Shown here piece by piece: positions 33,218 through 42,959 of a stretch of DNA of 64,000 nt. A program made the translations under genes and the position numbers. The notes below the pieces were generated by a model. The model did not search any database and was not told the origin of the DNA. It was given only the letters and a program-made list of their open reading frames with translations. The stretch covers positions 36,023 to 100,022 of the forward strand of contig NZ_LMEV01000002.1 of NCBI RefSeq assembly GCF_001426505.1, written 5' to 3'. Source of the DNA: Variovorax sp. Root473 (GTDB lineage: Bacteria > Pseudomonadota > Gammaproteobacteria > Burkholderiales > Burkholderiaceae_C). Position 1 is the stretch's first letter. Each line of letters starts with the position of its first letter.

Positions 33218-34537
33218 ATGATCAAATACCTCAAACGCGGCAAGGACGTCCAAGTCCGTGCCGATGACGATGCCAAGGTGCGCGCCACCGTCGAAGGCAT
33301 CATCAAGGACGTCGAAGCACGCGGCGACGCTGCCGTGCGCGACTACAGCAAGCAATTCGACAACTGGGACCCGGCCGACTTCCGGCTGTCCGCCGATGCC
33401 GTCGAGAAGGCGCGCAAGAGCCTGTCCGCACGCGAGATCGAGGACATTGCCTTCGCGCAGAAACAGGTGCGTAACTTCGCACAGATCCAGCGCGACTCGA
33501 TGAAGGATGTCGAGGCCGAGACCTACCCCGGCGTCGTCCTGGGCCACCGCAACATCCCGATGGATGCCGTGGGCTGCTACATCCCCGGCGGCAAGTACCC
33601 GCTGCTGGCCTCGGCTCACATGAGCGTTCTGACGGCCAAGGTGGCCGGTGTGAAGCGCGTAGTGGCCACCGCCCCGCCCTATCAAGGCGCGCCGCACCCG
33701 GCCATTGTCACGGCCATGGCCATGGCCGGCGCCGACGAGATCCTGGTGCTGGGCGGCGTTCAGGCCGTGGTGGCCATGGCCGTGGGCACGCAGAGCATTG
33801 CGCCGGTCGACATGCTGGTGGGCCCTGGCAACATGTATGTGGCCGAAGCCAAGCGCCAGCTCTACGGCCGCGTGGGCATCGACCTGTTCGCCGGCCCGAC
33901 CGAGACGTTGGTGATTGCGGACGACTCGGCCGATGCGGAGATGTGCGCGGTCGACCTGCTGGGCCAGGCAGAGCACGGCCCCACGTCGCCCGCCATCTTG
34001 CTGACCACGAGCGAGCAGCTCGCACGCGACACCCTGGCCGAGATCGAGCGCCAGCTGAAGGTGCTGCCCACCGCAGCCATCGCCGCCGTGAGCTGGGCCG
34101 ACTACGGCGAAGTGATCGTCTGCGACACCCAGGAAGAGATGCTCAAGAAGGCCAATGAGCTGGCCTTCGAGCACGTGCAGGTGCTCACGCGCGACCCCGA
34201 CTACTTCCTTGCGCACATGACCAACTACGGCGCGCTGTTCCTCGGCCCGCGCACCAACGTGAGCTTCGGCGACAAGGTGATCGGCACCAACCACACGCTG
34301 CCCACCAACCGCAACGCGCGGTACACCGGTGGCCTGTGGGTCGGCAAGTTCCTGAAGACCTGCACCTACCAGAAGGTGCTCACCGACGAGGCGAGCGCGC
34401 TCATGGGCGAGTATTGCTCGCGCCTGTGCCACATGGAGAACTTTGCCGGCCACGGCGAGCAGGCCAACCTGCGTGTGCGCCGCTACGGCACGCGCGCCGA
34501 CGTGCCGTGGTACCAGCCGGTGCCGGCGCTGTCGTGA
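33218..34537 (+). CDS. Histidinol-dehydrogenase-like enzyme, HpsN (sulfopropanediol 3-dehydrogenase) type
   Basis: The 439-residue product is a histidinol-dehydrogenase paralogue with conserved zinc-site residues in GQAEHGP and the segments [12 protein letters not shown] and [17 protein letters not shown], and an HTLPT segment. It is not near histidine genes. Its strongest known resemblance is to HpsN, which oxidises sulfopropanediol to sulfolactate, but other diols or amino alcohols are possible. The start at 33218 follows the operators directly. It heads an operon with an SDR, a LacI regulator, two Bug genes and an aldolase. Confidence 0.85.
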   Translation: MIKYLKRGKDVQVRADDDAKVRATVEGIIKDVEARGDAAVRDYSKQFDNWDPADFRLSADAVEKARKSLSAREIEDIAFAQKQVRNFAQIQRDSMKDVEAETYPGVVLGHRNIPMDAVGCYIPGGKYPLLASAHMSVLTAKVAGVKRVVATAPPYQGAPHPAIVTAMAMAGADEILVLGGVQAVVAMAVGTQSIAPVDMLVGPGNMYVAEAKRQLYGRVGIDLFAGPTETLVIADDSADAEMCAVDLLGQAEHGPTSPAILLTTSEQLARDTLAEIERQLKVLPTAAIAAVSWADYGEVIVCDTQEEMLKKANELAFEHVQVLTRDPDYFLAHMTNYGALFLGPRTNVSFGDKVIGTNHTLPTNRNARYTGGLWVGKFLKTCTYQKVLTDEASALMGEYCSRLCHMENFAGHGEQANLRVRRYGTRADVPWYQPVPALS

Positions 34538-35304
34538 TGAGCGCGCTGCCCCGCTCGCCGGGCTTTCGTGTCGACGGCCAGCGTGCGCTGGTCACGGGCG
34601 CGGGGCGCGGCATCGGCCTGGCCGCGGCGGCCGCGCTGGCGCGCGCCGGCGCCCACGTCACCTTGGCCGCGCGCTCGGAGAACGAGTTGCGCGAAGCCTG
34701 CGAGCAGATCCGCGCCGAAGGCGGTGCCTGCGATCACTTGGTGCTCGACGTGACCGATTCGGCGGCCGTGACTGCCGCACTGGGCGCGGCTGCGCCGTTC
34801 CAGATCCTCGTGAACAACGCCGGCCTCAACAGGCCCAAGCTGCTGGTCGAGGTGCAGGACGAAGACATCGACGCGGTGTTCGACCTCAACGTGAAGGCCA
34901 CGCTCTACGTGACGCGCATGGTGGCGCGCGGCCTGCTCGCGGCGCAGTTGCCGGGCTCCATCGTCACCATCTCCTCGCAGATGGGCGTGGTCGGCAGCCC
35001 GCGCCGCACGCTCTACTGCGCGAGCAAGCACGCCATCGAAGGCATGACCAAGGCGCTGGCCTGGGAGCTCGGCGCCGCCGGCATCCGCGTCAACACGATC
35101 TGCCCGACCTTCATCGAGACCGCGATGACGGCGGGCATGTTCGCCGACCCCGCGTTTCGCGGCTGGGTCACCGAGCGCATCGCGCTGGGCCGCCTGGGCA
35201 AGACCGAGGAGATCATGGGTGCGGTGGTGTTCCTGGCCAGCGAAGCCTCGAGCCTCATGACCGGCAGCGCGTTGATGCTGGACGGCGGCTGGAGCGCGGC
35301 ATGA
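34537..35304 (+). CDS. SDR family oxidoreductase
   Basis: The 255-residue short-chain dehydrogenase has TGAGRGIG, NNAGLN, and the catalytic pair in YCASK with Ser in TISSQMG. The C-terminal GGWSAA fits the classical family. Its ATG shares one base with the stop of the upstream gene (TGATG), which suggests coupling. It probably oxidises or reduces an intermediate next to the HpsN-like step. Confidence 0.92.
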   Translation: MSALPRSPGFRVDGQRALVTGAGRGIGLAAAAALARAGAHVTLAARSENELREACEQIRAEGGACDHLVLDVTDSAAVTAALGAAAPFQILVNNAGLNRPKLLVEVQDEDIDAVFDLNVKATLYVTRMVARGLLAAQLPGSIVTISSQMGVVGSPRRTLYCASKHAIEGMTKALAWELGAAGIRVNTICPTFIETAMTAGMFADPAFRGWVTERIALGRLGKTEEIMGAVVFLASEASSLMTGSALMLDGGWSAA

Positions 35305-36368
35305 GATCGAACGCCACCGCGCAGGACGTGGCCAGGCTGGCCAACGTGTCGCAGTCGGCCGTGAGCCGCACCTTCACGCCGGGTGCAAGCGTGTCGGAAG
35401 ACACGCGCGCCCGCGTGATGATCGCGGCCAAGTCGCTGGGCTACCGGCCCAACGCCATGGCGCGCAGCCTGATCACGCGGCGCAGCCGCATCATCGCGCT
35501 GGTCATGGGCTACCTGGAGAACCAGTTCTACCCGCTGGTGATCGAGAAGCTCTCGCAGAAACTGCAGAAGCAGGGCTACCACGTGCTGATGTTCATCAGC
35601 GACGGCGACGAGACCGACGGCGTGCTCGACGAGATCCTGCAATACCAGATCGACGGCATCGTCATGGCCTCGGCCATGCTCTCGCCCGATCTCGCGCGCC
35701 AGTGCGCCGATTCGGGCGTGCCGGTGGTGCTGTTCAACCGTGTGCCCGACACCAGTGCCTTCGCGCGCCACACCACAAGTTCGGTCACCTCGGACAACCG
35801 CGCGGGCGGGCGCATGGTGGCGCAACTGCTGCTCGAGCGCGGCCACAAGTACATCGCGTTCCTCGCGGGGCTGGAGAAGTCGTCGACCAACCTGGAGCGC
35901 GAGCGCGGTTTCAACGAGGCGCTGGCCGACGCGGGCGCGTCGGTGTTCCGCCGCGAGGTGGGCCACTACAGCTTCGAACGTGCACGCGACGCCGCACGCG
36001 CCATGTTCGCCGGCGTGCCCGCCACGAAGCGCCCCGACGCGGTGTTCGTCGCCAACGACCACATGGCCATCGCCGTGATGGACGTGCTTCGCCAGGAGCT
36101 GGGCCTGCGCGTACCCGAGGACGTGAGCGTGGTCGGCTTCGACGATGTGCCGCAGGCGGCCTGGGGCGCCTACCGCCTCACGACCGTGGTGCAGGGCGTG
36201 GAGCCGATGGTCGAGGCCACGGTCGAACTGCTGCACGAACAGATGCAGGACGACGCGCAGCCGCGCAACGTGGTCATTCCGTGCCGTGTGGTCGAGCGCG
36301 ACTCGGTGCGCGCTGCGCCTGTTCCTCGCAATGCGCGGAGCAAGACCAAAGTTTCGAAGCCCGCCTGA
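35301..36368 (+). CDS. LacI family transcriptional regulator
   Basis: The 355-residue product has an N-terminal LacI helix-turn-helix ([19 protein letters not shown]) and hinge ([13 protein letters not shown]), and a periplasmic-binding-type core ending in [20 protein letters not shown]. It lies third in the operon it presumably controls, and its likely operators are the two palindromes at 33153-33194. The start at 35301 overlaps the SDR stop by 4 bases. Confidence 0.93.
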   Translation: MRSNATAQDVARLANVSQSAVSRTFTPGASVSEDTRARVMIAAKSLGYRPNAMARSLITRRSRIIALVMGYLENQFYPLVIEKLSQKLQKQGYHVLMFISDGDETDGVLDEILQYQIDGIVMASAMLSPDLARQCADSGVPVVLFNRVPDTSAFARHTTSSVTSDNRAGGRMVAQLLLERGHKYIAFLAGLEKSSTNLERERGFNEALADAGASVFRREVGHYSFERARDAARAMFAGVPATKRPDAVFVANDHMAIAVMDVLRQELGLRVPEDVSVVGFDDVPQAAWGAYRLTTVVQGVEPMVEATVELLHEQMQDDAQPRNVVIPCRVVERDSVRAAPVPRNARSKTKVSKPA

Positions 36369-36403
36369 GCGGGACGATTTCATTCCTTCCAGGAGACACA
36401 TCC

Positions 36404-37408
36404 ATGACCATGAGCCCCCGAATCCGACCGAAGATGCTGGCCGCAATGGCCCTTTCCGCACTCGCCACCTTGATCACGGTTTCCGGTGTTGCCCACGCGC
36501 AGCCAGCCACTTGGCCCACCAAACCGATCAAGTACGTGGTGCCCTTCTCTCCCGGCGGCGTGTCCGACGGCGTGGCGCGACTGGTGGCGCAGCACCTGGG
36601 CGAGCGGCTGGGCCAGCCGGTGATCATCGACAACCGCCCGGGTGTGTCGGGGATCGTCGGCACGCAGGCCGTGGCCCGTGCGCCGGCCGACGGCTACACC
36701 GTGATGGGCGGCACCATCACCACGCACGCGGTCAACCCCTTCTTCAACAAGAACCTGGGCTACGACCCGGTGAAGGACTTCGTGCCCGTCAACCTCGTGG
36801 GCATGGTGAGCAACGTGCTCGTGGTGCCCGAAGGCAGCCGCTTCAATTCGGCGGCGCAGATCGTCACCGAGCTCAAGGCCAGGCCCGACAGCCTCACCTA
36901 CGGCACCGCCGGCCCGGGCACCTCGCAGCACCTGTCGGGCCAGCTGTTCGAGAACATCACGCACACGCGCATGCGCCAGATCGCCTACAAGGGCGGCTCG
37001 CAGGCCATCGTCGACCTGGTCGGCGGACAGATCGACATGGTGTTCGAGACCGTGGCGGCCGCGCGCCCGATGATCGACGGCAAGCGCGTGAAGGTGCTCG
37101 GCGTGACCTCGGCGAAACGCCTGTCCAGTCTGCCGGGCGTGCCCACGCTGGCCGAGGCCGGCGCGCCCAACTTCGAGATGCAGTCGTGGCAAGGCGTGTT
37201 CGTGCCCGCCGGCACGCCCAAGCCGGTGGTCGAGCGGCTCGCGCGCGAGATCGCCGCCATCGTCGCCATGCCCGACGTGCAGGACAAGCTGCGCGGCCTC
37301 GGCGTGGAGCCCGACGGCCGCACATCAAAGGCCTTCACCGCGTTCCAGCAATCGGAGATCGCGAAGTGGGGCAAGGTCATCAAGGACGCCGGCATCCAGG
37401 CCGAATGA
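36404..37408 (+). CDS. Bug/TctC family substrate-binding protein, first of a tandem pair
   Basis: The 334-residue protein has a signal peptide ([21 protein letters not shown]) and the motifs [17 protein letters not shown] and [19 protein letters not shown]. It starts behind AGGAGACACATCC. It is followed by a second Bug gene with a 4-base overlap. The two proteins differ through most of their length, so they are diverged paralogues, which may give the operon two related ligands. Confidence 0.92.
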   Translation: MTMSPRIRPKMLAAMALSALATLITVSGVAHAQPATWPTKPIKYVVPFSPGGVSDGVARLVAQHLGERLGQPVIIDNRPGVSGIVGTQAVARAPADGYTVMGGTITTHAVNPFFNKNLGYDPVKDFVPVNLVGMVSNVLVVPEGSRFNSAAQIVTELKARPDSLTYGTAGPGTSQHLSGQLFENITHTRMRQIAYKGGSQAIVDLVGGQIDMVFETVAAARPMIDGKRVKVLGVTSAKRLSSLPGVPTLAEAGAPNFEMQSWQGVFVPAGTPKPVVERLAREIAAIVAMPDVQDKLRGLGVEPDGRTSKAFTAFQQSEIAKWGKVIKDAGIQAE

Positions 37409-38433
37409 GAAAGACCACCATGGCACACACATCCATGAAACACCTGCGCCGCACGGTGCTCCTGGCGGCAGCCGCCCTGGGCGGCGGCATCGGCAACCTC
37501 GCCGCCGCACAGACGGGCGCCGGCCCGGGCGGCTACCCCACCACTGGCCGCGTCACCATCGTCGTGCCGTTCGCGCCCGGCGGTGCCACCGACATCGTCG
37601 CGCGCCTGATGGCCGAAGAACTCGGCAAGCGCTGGGGCACGGCCGTGGTGGTCGACAACAAGGCCGGCGCGGGCGGCGGCATCGGCACCGAGTTTGTCGC
37701 GCGCGCCAAACCCGACGGCTACACACTGCTGCTGGGCACGCAGACCGCTCTGTCGGTCAACCCCACGCTGCTGAAGAAGGTGAGCTACAACGTAGACAAG
37801 GACTTCGCTCCCGTGACGCAGCTTGCAAGCACGCCGCTCGTGCTGCTGGCCGGCAACAAGTCGGGCGCGACCGATGTGAAGTCGCTCATTGCGGTCGTCA
37901 AGGCGAAGCCCGATGCCGTGTCGTACGGCTCAAGCGGCAACGGCACCTCTCAGCACCTCACAGCCCTGATGTTCCTCAACCGCATCGGCGGCAAGGCGGT
38001 GCATGTGCCTTACAAGGGCAGCAGCCAGTCGCTGGTCGATCTGGCAGGCAACCAGATCGACATGCAGTTCGACAACATGACCACAGCGCTGGCCTTTGCC
38101 AAGAACAACCAGGCCAAGGCGCTGGCCGTGACGAGCGCCGCGCGCTCGCCGCTGGCGCCCGACCTGCCGACGCTGGCCGAGTCGGGTGTGCCCGGCTTCG
38201 AGGCAGCAACCTGGCTCGGGCTGCTCGCGCCGGCCGCGACGCCCGCCCCGGTCGTCACGTGGTTGAACGCCGAAGTCGTCGCGGTGCTGCGCACGCCCTC
38301 GGTGGCCGAGCGGCTGGCGGCGCAAGGTTTCACGCCCAAGCCGATGACACCGCAGGCCTTTCGCGAATTCATCCAGGCCGAGACCGTGAAGTTCGCCGAA
38401 CTCATCAAGACCAATCATGTGAGCATCGAATGA
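37405..38433 (+). CDS. Bug/TctC family substrate-binding protein, second of a tandem pair
   Basis: The 342-residue protein has an N-terminal signal with [22 protein letters not shown] and the motifs [19 protein letters not shown] and [20 protein letters not shown] 37405 overlaps the previous stop; an ATG at 37420 is an alternative start. Its C-terminus overlaps the aldolase start by 4 bases. Confidence 0.91.
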   Translation: MRKTTMAHTSMKHLRRTVLLAAAALGGGIGNLAAAQTGAGPGGYPTTGRVTIVVPFAPGGATDIVARLMAEELGKRWGTAVVVDNKAGAGGGIGTEFVARAKPDGYTLLLGTQTALSVNPTLLKKVSYNVDKDFAPVTQLASTPLVLLAGNKSGATDVKSLIAVVKAKPDAVSYGSSGNGTSQHLTALMFLNRIGGKAVHVPYKGSSQSLVDLAGNQIDMQFDNMTTALAFAKNNQAKALAVTSAARSPLAPDLPTLAESGVPGFEAATWLGLLAPAATPAPVVTWLNAEVVAVLRTPSVAERLAAQGFTPKPMTPQAFREFIQAETVKFAELIKTNHVSIE

Positions 38434-39236
38434 ACGTCCCGCACCCACCCCACCATCCGCTGGACACACGACTGCCCGCCCTGCTGCGAAGCGGCCAGCG
38501 CCTGCGCGGCCTGTTCAATTCGCTGCCGAGCCCGGCCATCGTCGAGATGTGCGGGTACGCAGGATTCGACTTCATCATCCTCGACAACGAGCACGGAAGC
38601 GCCAACCTGGAGACCACCGAGCACATGCTGCGCGCCGCGCGTGCGAGCGGCATCGTGCCGGTGGTGCGGTGCCTGCGCAACGACATCTCGCGCGTGCTCG
38701 ACATGGGTGCGAGCGGCGTGCAGATTCCCATGGTCGGCAGCGCCGAGGAGGCACGTGACCTGGTGCAGCAGGTGCGCTACCCGCGCATCGGTCGGCGCGG
38801 CAGCGCGTTCAGCCCGCGTGCTGCCGGCTATGGCGCCTTCCCCGGCGTGGCCCACACCGAGCGCAGCAACGCCGGCGTGGCGCTGATCATGATGATCGAG
38901 ACGCCTGAAGCGGTCGAGCAGGCGGCCGAGATCGCCGCGGTGCCCGGTGTGGATGCAGTCTTCGTCGGGCCCAACGACCTGTCGCACGCCATGGGCTTTG
39001 ACAACAACTGGAAAGCGCCCGAAGTCGAGGCGGCGCTCCAGCGTGCGCTCTGCGCGATCCGGGATGCGGGCAACTGCGGCGGCGTGATCGCGCTCACGCC
39101 CGACGACGAAGCGAAGTATGGCCAATGGGGCGCGCGCTATTTCGCGAGCACCACCACCGGTCTCATCACGCAGGCATTCCAGCAGGCCTCGAGCGCGGGC
39201 GGGCGGCGCCCTGCGTCAGCGAAGCTGGGCTACTAG
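38430..39236 (+). CDS. HpcH/HpaI family aldolase (2-keto acid class II)
   Basis: The 268-residue enzyme has the fold motifs [18 protein letters not shown] and [14 protein letters not shown], and [17 protein letters not shown]. These include the conserved Glu and Asp metal ligands of metal-dependent pyruvate aldolases. It would cleave a 4-hydroxy-2-oxo acid to pyruvate and an aldehyde. As the last gene of the operon it is a likely end step of the route begun by the HpsN-like dehydrogenase. Confidence 0.88.
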   Translation: MNVPHPPHHPLDTRLPALLRSGQRLRGLFNSLPSPAIVEMCGYAGFDFIILDNEHGSANLETTEHMLRAARASGIVPVVRCLRNDISRVLDMGASGVQIPMVGSAEEARDLVQQVRYPRIGRRGSAFSPRAAGYGAFPGVAHTERSNAGVALIMMIETPEAVEQAAEIAAVPGVDAVFVGPNDLSHAMGFDNNWKAPEVEAALQRALCAIRDAGNCGGVIALTPDDEAKYGQWGARYFASTTTGLITQAFQQASSAGGRRPASAKLGY

Positions 39237-39265
39237 CCCCGAGCAGCGGTAGCCGAGGGCTGGAC

Positions 39266-39552
39266 TCATTCGCTGGCCGCGCCGACGTTCAGAAGTCGGG
39301 TGGACGGCGCTTGCGGAGCCGCGCAATCGCGGGCGCAGGGTGCGACGAAATTGCGCCCGCGCGCTCCATCCAGCGCTTGCCGAATCCGGTCACCCCAGTC
39401 TGCTTCAGAGATACCGTAGCTCGACGGATCGACGCCCACACCCAATTTCGTGAGGAAGGTGCTCAAAGATGTTGCAGCCTGGTCCATAGTGCTGGCATCG
39501 AACACCGACAAGAGCAGCGTGTCGAGCTTCGGGTCGCGGCCATCCAGCTCAT
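39266..39552 (-). pseudogene. C-terminal remnant of an iron-containing alcohol dehydrogenase
   Basis: The minus-strand frame reads YELDGRDPKLDTLLLSVFDA and then FLTKLGVGVDPSSYGIS and RIRQALDGARGRNFV, the usual C-terminal part of maleylacetate-reductase or iron-type alcohol dehydrogenases. The reading frame ends at a stop at its upstream side, near 39550, exactly where the IS remnant begins. The N-terminal part is gone, so an insertion probably broke it. Confidence 0.65.
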
Positions 39553-39555
39553 ATC

Positions 39556-40045
39556 AAAATGCCCGATTCACTACGCACTACACGACAGCTCTTGGCCGAC
39601 AACTGTAGCCGAGGCCTCCCAAAAGCCGACGCTCGGCTTGACCTCGTTGGCATGACCTCGCAACTCGTGGCCGATGCGTTGATGATGGCCGTGTGGCGCC
39701 GGGCAAGCCGGTCGCGTTGCTTCATCACTCCGCCCAATACACCAGCGAGCTTCCAGGCGCTGCTCAAGAAGCAAGGCATCACCTGCAGCATGAGTCGCGC
39801 GGACGAGGTCTGGGACAACTCGGCCATGGAGAGCTTCTTCAGCTCACTGAAGACTGAAAGCACGGCCAGAAAGGTGTACCGGTCCAGGGAAGAGGCCCGC
39901 GCCGATGTGTTCGACTACATCGAGCGGTTCTACAACCCGACGCGTCGTCATTCGTCGCTCGGCTACGTCAGTCCGATAGAGTTAGAGAAAGCTCAAAAAG
40001 CTTAGGTCGGTGTCTATGAGACCGGCAGCGGTCCATAAGGCTTGC
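39556..40045 (+). mobile_element. Degenerate IS3-family transposase remnant (orfB C-terminal part)
   Basis: The plus-strand frame contains GMTSQLVADALMMAVWRR, then a frameshifted stretch, then ALLKKQGITCSMSR and the DDE-type segment DNSAMESFFSSLKTE, and ends RHSSLGYVSPIELEKAQKA, which is the C-terminal core of IS3-type OrfB. The first catalytic Asp and the orfA region are absent. A likely right end is the stretch TGTCTATGAGACCGGCAGCGG near 40015-40033. It is not able to move on its own. Confidence 0.8.
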
Positions 40046-40131
40046 TTCAAGGCAGCTTTCGTCGACGCTCACGGCCCCCGTCATCAGCGGAGCACATCCG
40101 ATAGACCGCTTCGTCCCTGACCTGCCTGCTT

Positions 40132-40935
40132 TCATCCGGTTGAAGGAAATCTGACATCAAGCTCACGCTGAACCTCGAAGACCAAGGCCAGCAGATACCC
40201 TGAGAACTGCTCGGCGATGCTCTCGATCGGCTCGGCGGTGGAGAGACTGAGGTTCATCACGTAGATCGCGTCGTCCACTACCAGCGGTGCGGCCAAAGCC
40301 ACCACCTCCGGCTGCCATGACGCAGCGCAAAAACCGTCGCGCTGCACTCCGAGGCGCGCGGCGTCGATGCCTCGCGCCGTCTCACTCCACGTCGAGCCCC
40401 GGCGGCTTCTGAAAAGGCGCATCAGCGCGCGGGTCCTGGGCTCGGGCGCCACAGCAAGGTAAGCGCGGCCCAGCGAGGTCAGCTCCATGGGAACGCGCTG
40501 CCCGGAAACCACGTGTCGCAACGCGACGCGCCGGGCGTAGCGGATCGACTCCAGGTAGACCATCTCGTCGCGATCGGGCGCCGCCAGGCCGACGTTGACG
40601 CGGCGGCTTTCTGCCAGCACGCGCATCCGCGGCGCCGCGACGGCCAGCAGCCGTGAGCCGGAGCGCATGGCATGCGCCAGGCTCAACACCGCCGGCGCGA
40701 GGCGGTAGGCCCGCCGGGCGGTGTCCAGTTGCAGCATGCCCGCACCGACCAGCGTCTGCGTGAGCCGGCTCACGGTGGACTTCGACAAGCCAGTGCGTTC
40801 TGCCAGTTCGCTGTTGCCCAGCAGTTCCGACCCGGGCCGGAACGCGCGCAGCAGATCGATGCCGCGTTCGAGCGAGCGATTCGCCGGTGACTGGCCGGGC
40901 TTTTCGTTGGGGATCGTGAGCAAGGGCTGGTCCAT
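40132..40935 (-). CDS. IclR family transcriptional regulator
   Basis: The 267-residue product has an N-terminal winged helix (SELAERTGLSKSTVSRLTQTL) and a C-terminal IclR effector domain (DEMVYLESI, VVSGQRVPMELTSLGRAYLA). It is divergent from the operon that begins at 41141. A palindrome in the gap (41017-41033) is the probable operator. IclR proteins often control aromatic-acid catabolism in this group, and an enol-lactonase-like gene lies in the operon. Confidence 0.9.
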   Translation of the reverse strand: MDQPLLTIPNEKPGQSPANRSLERGIDLLRAFRPGSELLGNSELAERTGLSKSTVSRLTQTLVGAGMLQLDTARRAYRLAPAVLSLAHAMRSGSRLLAVAAPRMRVLAESRRVNVGLAAPDRDEMVYLESIRYARRVALRHVVSGQRVPMELTSLGRAYLAVAPEPRTRALMRLFRSRRGSTWSETARGIDAARLGVQRDGFCAASWQPEVVALAAPLVVDDAIYVMNLSLSTAEPIESIAEQFSGYLLALVFEVQRELDVRFPSTG

Positions 40936-41016
40936 TTCAGGCTCGGTGCGATGGTTCTGTCTGTTCCCAGTGTGGCCGGGCACGGCGCCGGCGCCATCGG
41001 CGGCAACCCTCAGACG

Positions 41017-41033
41017 ATTCCACTGGTTGGAAT
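41017..41033. promoter_or_regulatory. ATTCCA-N5-TGGAAT palindrome, probable IclR operator
   Basis: A perfect inverted repeat with 6-bp arms and a 5-base spacer lies in the 205-base gap between the divergent IclR and Bug genes. IclR-type regulators bind inverted repeats of this form. It sits about 110 bases before the Bug start and 82 bases before the IclR start. Confidence 0.65.
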
Positions 41034-41140
41034 TGAAGGGGTTACTTTCCGGGTCGTTCTTCCTAAGCTTCGGACACGGTGATCGCACAGCGATGCCGAC
41101 AACCACCCGGGCCCAAGAGCCCCTGCAATGGAGACAAGAC

Positions 41141-42124
41141 ATGCCCCCCTTTTCTACCCGCACTCTGCGCGCCTGCGTGCATTCGCTGCTGATCGGCAGC
41201 TTGCTCACTGTCAGTGCCGCGTCCGCCAACACCTTCCCGCAAAAGCCCGTTCGCATCGTCGTGCCGTTCTCGCCCGGTGGCGGCACGGACCTGATCGCAC
41301 GCACGTTGGGCCAGGAGATGTCCAAGGACCTCGGCCAGCCCGTGATCATCGACAACAAGCCGGGTGCTGGCACCATCATCGGTACCGATGCGGTGGCCAA
41401 GGCCCCGCCCGATGGCTACCTGCTGGTCATGGCCAGCTTCGCGCACGCGGTCAACCCAAGCCTGCAGCCCAAGCTCCCGTTCAACAACGAGAAGTCCTTC
41501 GCGCCGGTGCTACTGGTCGGCCGCGGGCCCAACGTGCTGGTGGTGCACCCCGCCAGCCCGTTCAAGACCATCCAAGACGTGCTGGCCGCTGCAAAGGCAA
41601 ACCCAGGCAAGCTGACCTACGCCTCGCAGGGTGCCGGCACCTCCGCGCACCTCGCGGGCGAGATGTTCGACAACCTCGCAAAAGTCAAGACGACGCACAT
41701 CCCGTACCGCGGCGCTGGTCCGGCCATGACCGATCTCCTGGGCGGCCAGGTTGACATGTTTTTCGGAACCGCCGCCGCGGTGGCTCCGTTTGTCGATCGA
41801 GGCCAATTGCGCGCCATCGGCGTGACCAGCGCACAACCATCGCCTGCGTTCAAGAACATCCCGACGATCGGCGCCACCGTGCCCGGCTACGCCGTGGAAA
41901 GCTGGTACGGCCTGTACGCCCCGGCCGGCACGCCCAAAGACGTGATTGCTCGCCTGAATGCGGCAGGTCGCAAAGCCGCGCGTTCGCCTGAGTTCGCCCA
42001 CAAGGTCGAGCAGGAAGGCTTGAGCATCAGCGCCGGAGAACCGGCCGAACTCGACACCTACGTGCGCGCCGAGGAAGCGCGCTGGGCCCGCATCGTCAAG
42101 GAAAACGGCATCAAGGCCGATTGA
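41141..42124 (+). CDS. Bug/TctC family substrate-binding protein
   Basis: The 327-residue product has a signal peptide (SLLIGSLLTVSAASA) and the motifs [18 protein letters not shown] and [19 protein letters not shown], ending in KENGIKAD. Start 41141 stands behind ATGGAGACAAGAC. It leads the IclR-controlled operon; two further Bug genes occur downstream in the same operon. Confidence 0.92.
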   Translation: MPPFSTRTLRACVHSLLIGSLLTVSAASANTFPQKPVRIVVPFSPGGGTDLIARTLGQEMSKDLGQPVIIDNKPGAGTIIGTDAVAKAPPDGYLLVMASFAHAVNPSLQPKLPFNNEKSFAPVLLVGRGPNVLVVHPASPFKTIQDVLAAAKANPGKLTYASQGAGTSAHLAGEMFDNLAKVKTTHIPYRGAGPAMTDLLGGQVDMFFGTAAAVAPFVDRGQLRAIGVTSAQPSPAFKNIPTIGATVPGYAVESWYGLYAPAGTPKDVIARLNAAGRKAARSPEFAHKVEQEGLSISAGEPAELDTYVRAEEARWARIVKENGIKAD

Positions 42125-42161
42125 CCCGGCCCCGCTGCACATCGTCTCCAGGAGAATTTTC

Positions 42162-42959
42162 ATGAGCTACACACTGATCGCGTTGGAAGTACGCGATGCC
42201 ATCGCGACCCTCACCTTCAATCGCCCCGACAAGCGCAACGCGATGAGCGACGACATGCGCACCGAGTTCATCGATGCGCTCGAGCGCATCGCGGCGGACA
42301 CCTCCATCAAGGCGCTGGTGCTGACCGGCGCCGGCAAGGGCTTCTGCGCGGGCGGCGACATCGCGGGCATGCAGAAGCGCATGGATGCGCCCGCCGGCGA
42401 AGTGGGCTTCAACGGCTGGCACCGCCAGCAGCGCGTGCACCGCACGCAGGCCCTGCTGCACACGATGCCCAAGCCGGTGATCGCGGCTGTCAACGGCTCG
42501 GCCTCGGGCCTGGGCGCCGACACCGCGCTGGCCTGCGACTTCATCATCGCCAGCGAATGGGCCAGCTTCAGCTGGTCTTACATCCACCGCGGCATCGTGC
42601 CGGACGGCGGCGGCATGTATTTCCTGCCGCGCCGCGTCGGCCTGCCCAAGGCCAAGGAACTGATCTTCACGGGCCGCCCCGTCAAGGTGGATGAAGCGCT
42701 GCAACTGGGCATCGTGGACCGCCAGGCCTCGGCCGACACCTTGCTCGCCGAGGCGCAGGCCTGGGCCGCCGAACTGGGCAAGGGTTCGGCCACCGCGCTG
42801 GCGCTGACCAAGACCATCCTGAACCAGAGCTTCGAACTGTCGGCCCATCAGGTGTTTGCGCAAGGCAGCCAGGCCCAGGGCATCTGCTACACCAGCACGG
42901 CGCACCGCGAGTCGGTGATGGCGTTCCTGGAAAAGTCCGTCGCTGCGGCCAAGGCGTGA
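42162..42959 (+). CDS. Enoyl-CoA hydratase/isomerase family protein
   Basis: The 265-residue crotonase has the N-terminal FNRPDKRNAMSD, the oxyanion-hole motif GFCAGGDIAGM, and HRGIVPDGGGMYFLPRRVG in the second half, all in order for the family. It hydrates or isomerises an enoyl-CoA. AGGAGAATTTTC precedes the ATG. It lies between the Bug gene and the acyl-CoA synthetase gene, which points to an acid that is first activated to its CoA ester. Confidence 0.93.
   Translation: MSYTLIALEVRDAIATLTFNRPDKRNAMSDDMRTEFIDALERIAADTSIKALVLTGAGKGFCAGGDIAGMQKRMDAPAGEVGFNGWHRQQRVHRTQALLHTMPKPVIAAVNGSASGLGADTALACDFIIASEWASFSWSYIHRGIVPDGGGMYFLPRRVGLPKAKELIFTGRPVKVDEALQLGIVDRQASADTLLAEAQAWAAELGKGSATALALTKTILNQSFELSAHQVFAQGSQAQGICYTSTAHRESVMAFLEKSVAAAKA

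Noticed and set aside
33218..34537. The HisD-like gene as the true histidinol dehydrogenase of histidine synthesis
   Set aside because: No histidine genes are nearby and the operon carries a LacI regulator, Bug proteins and an aldolase.
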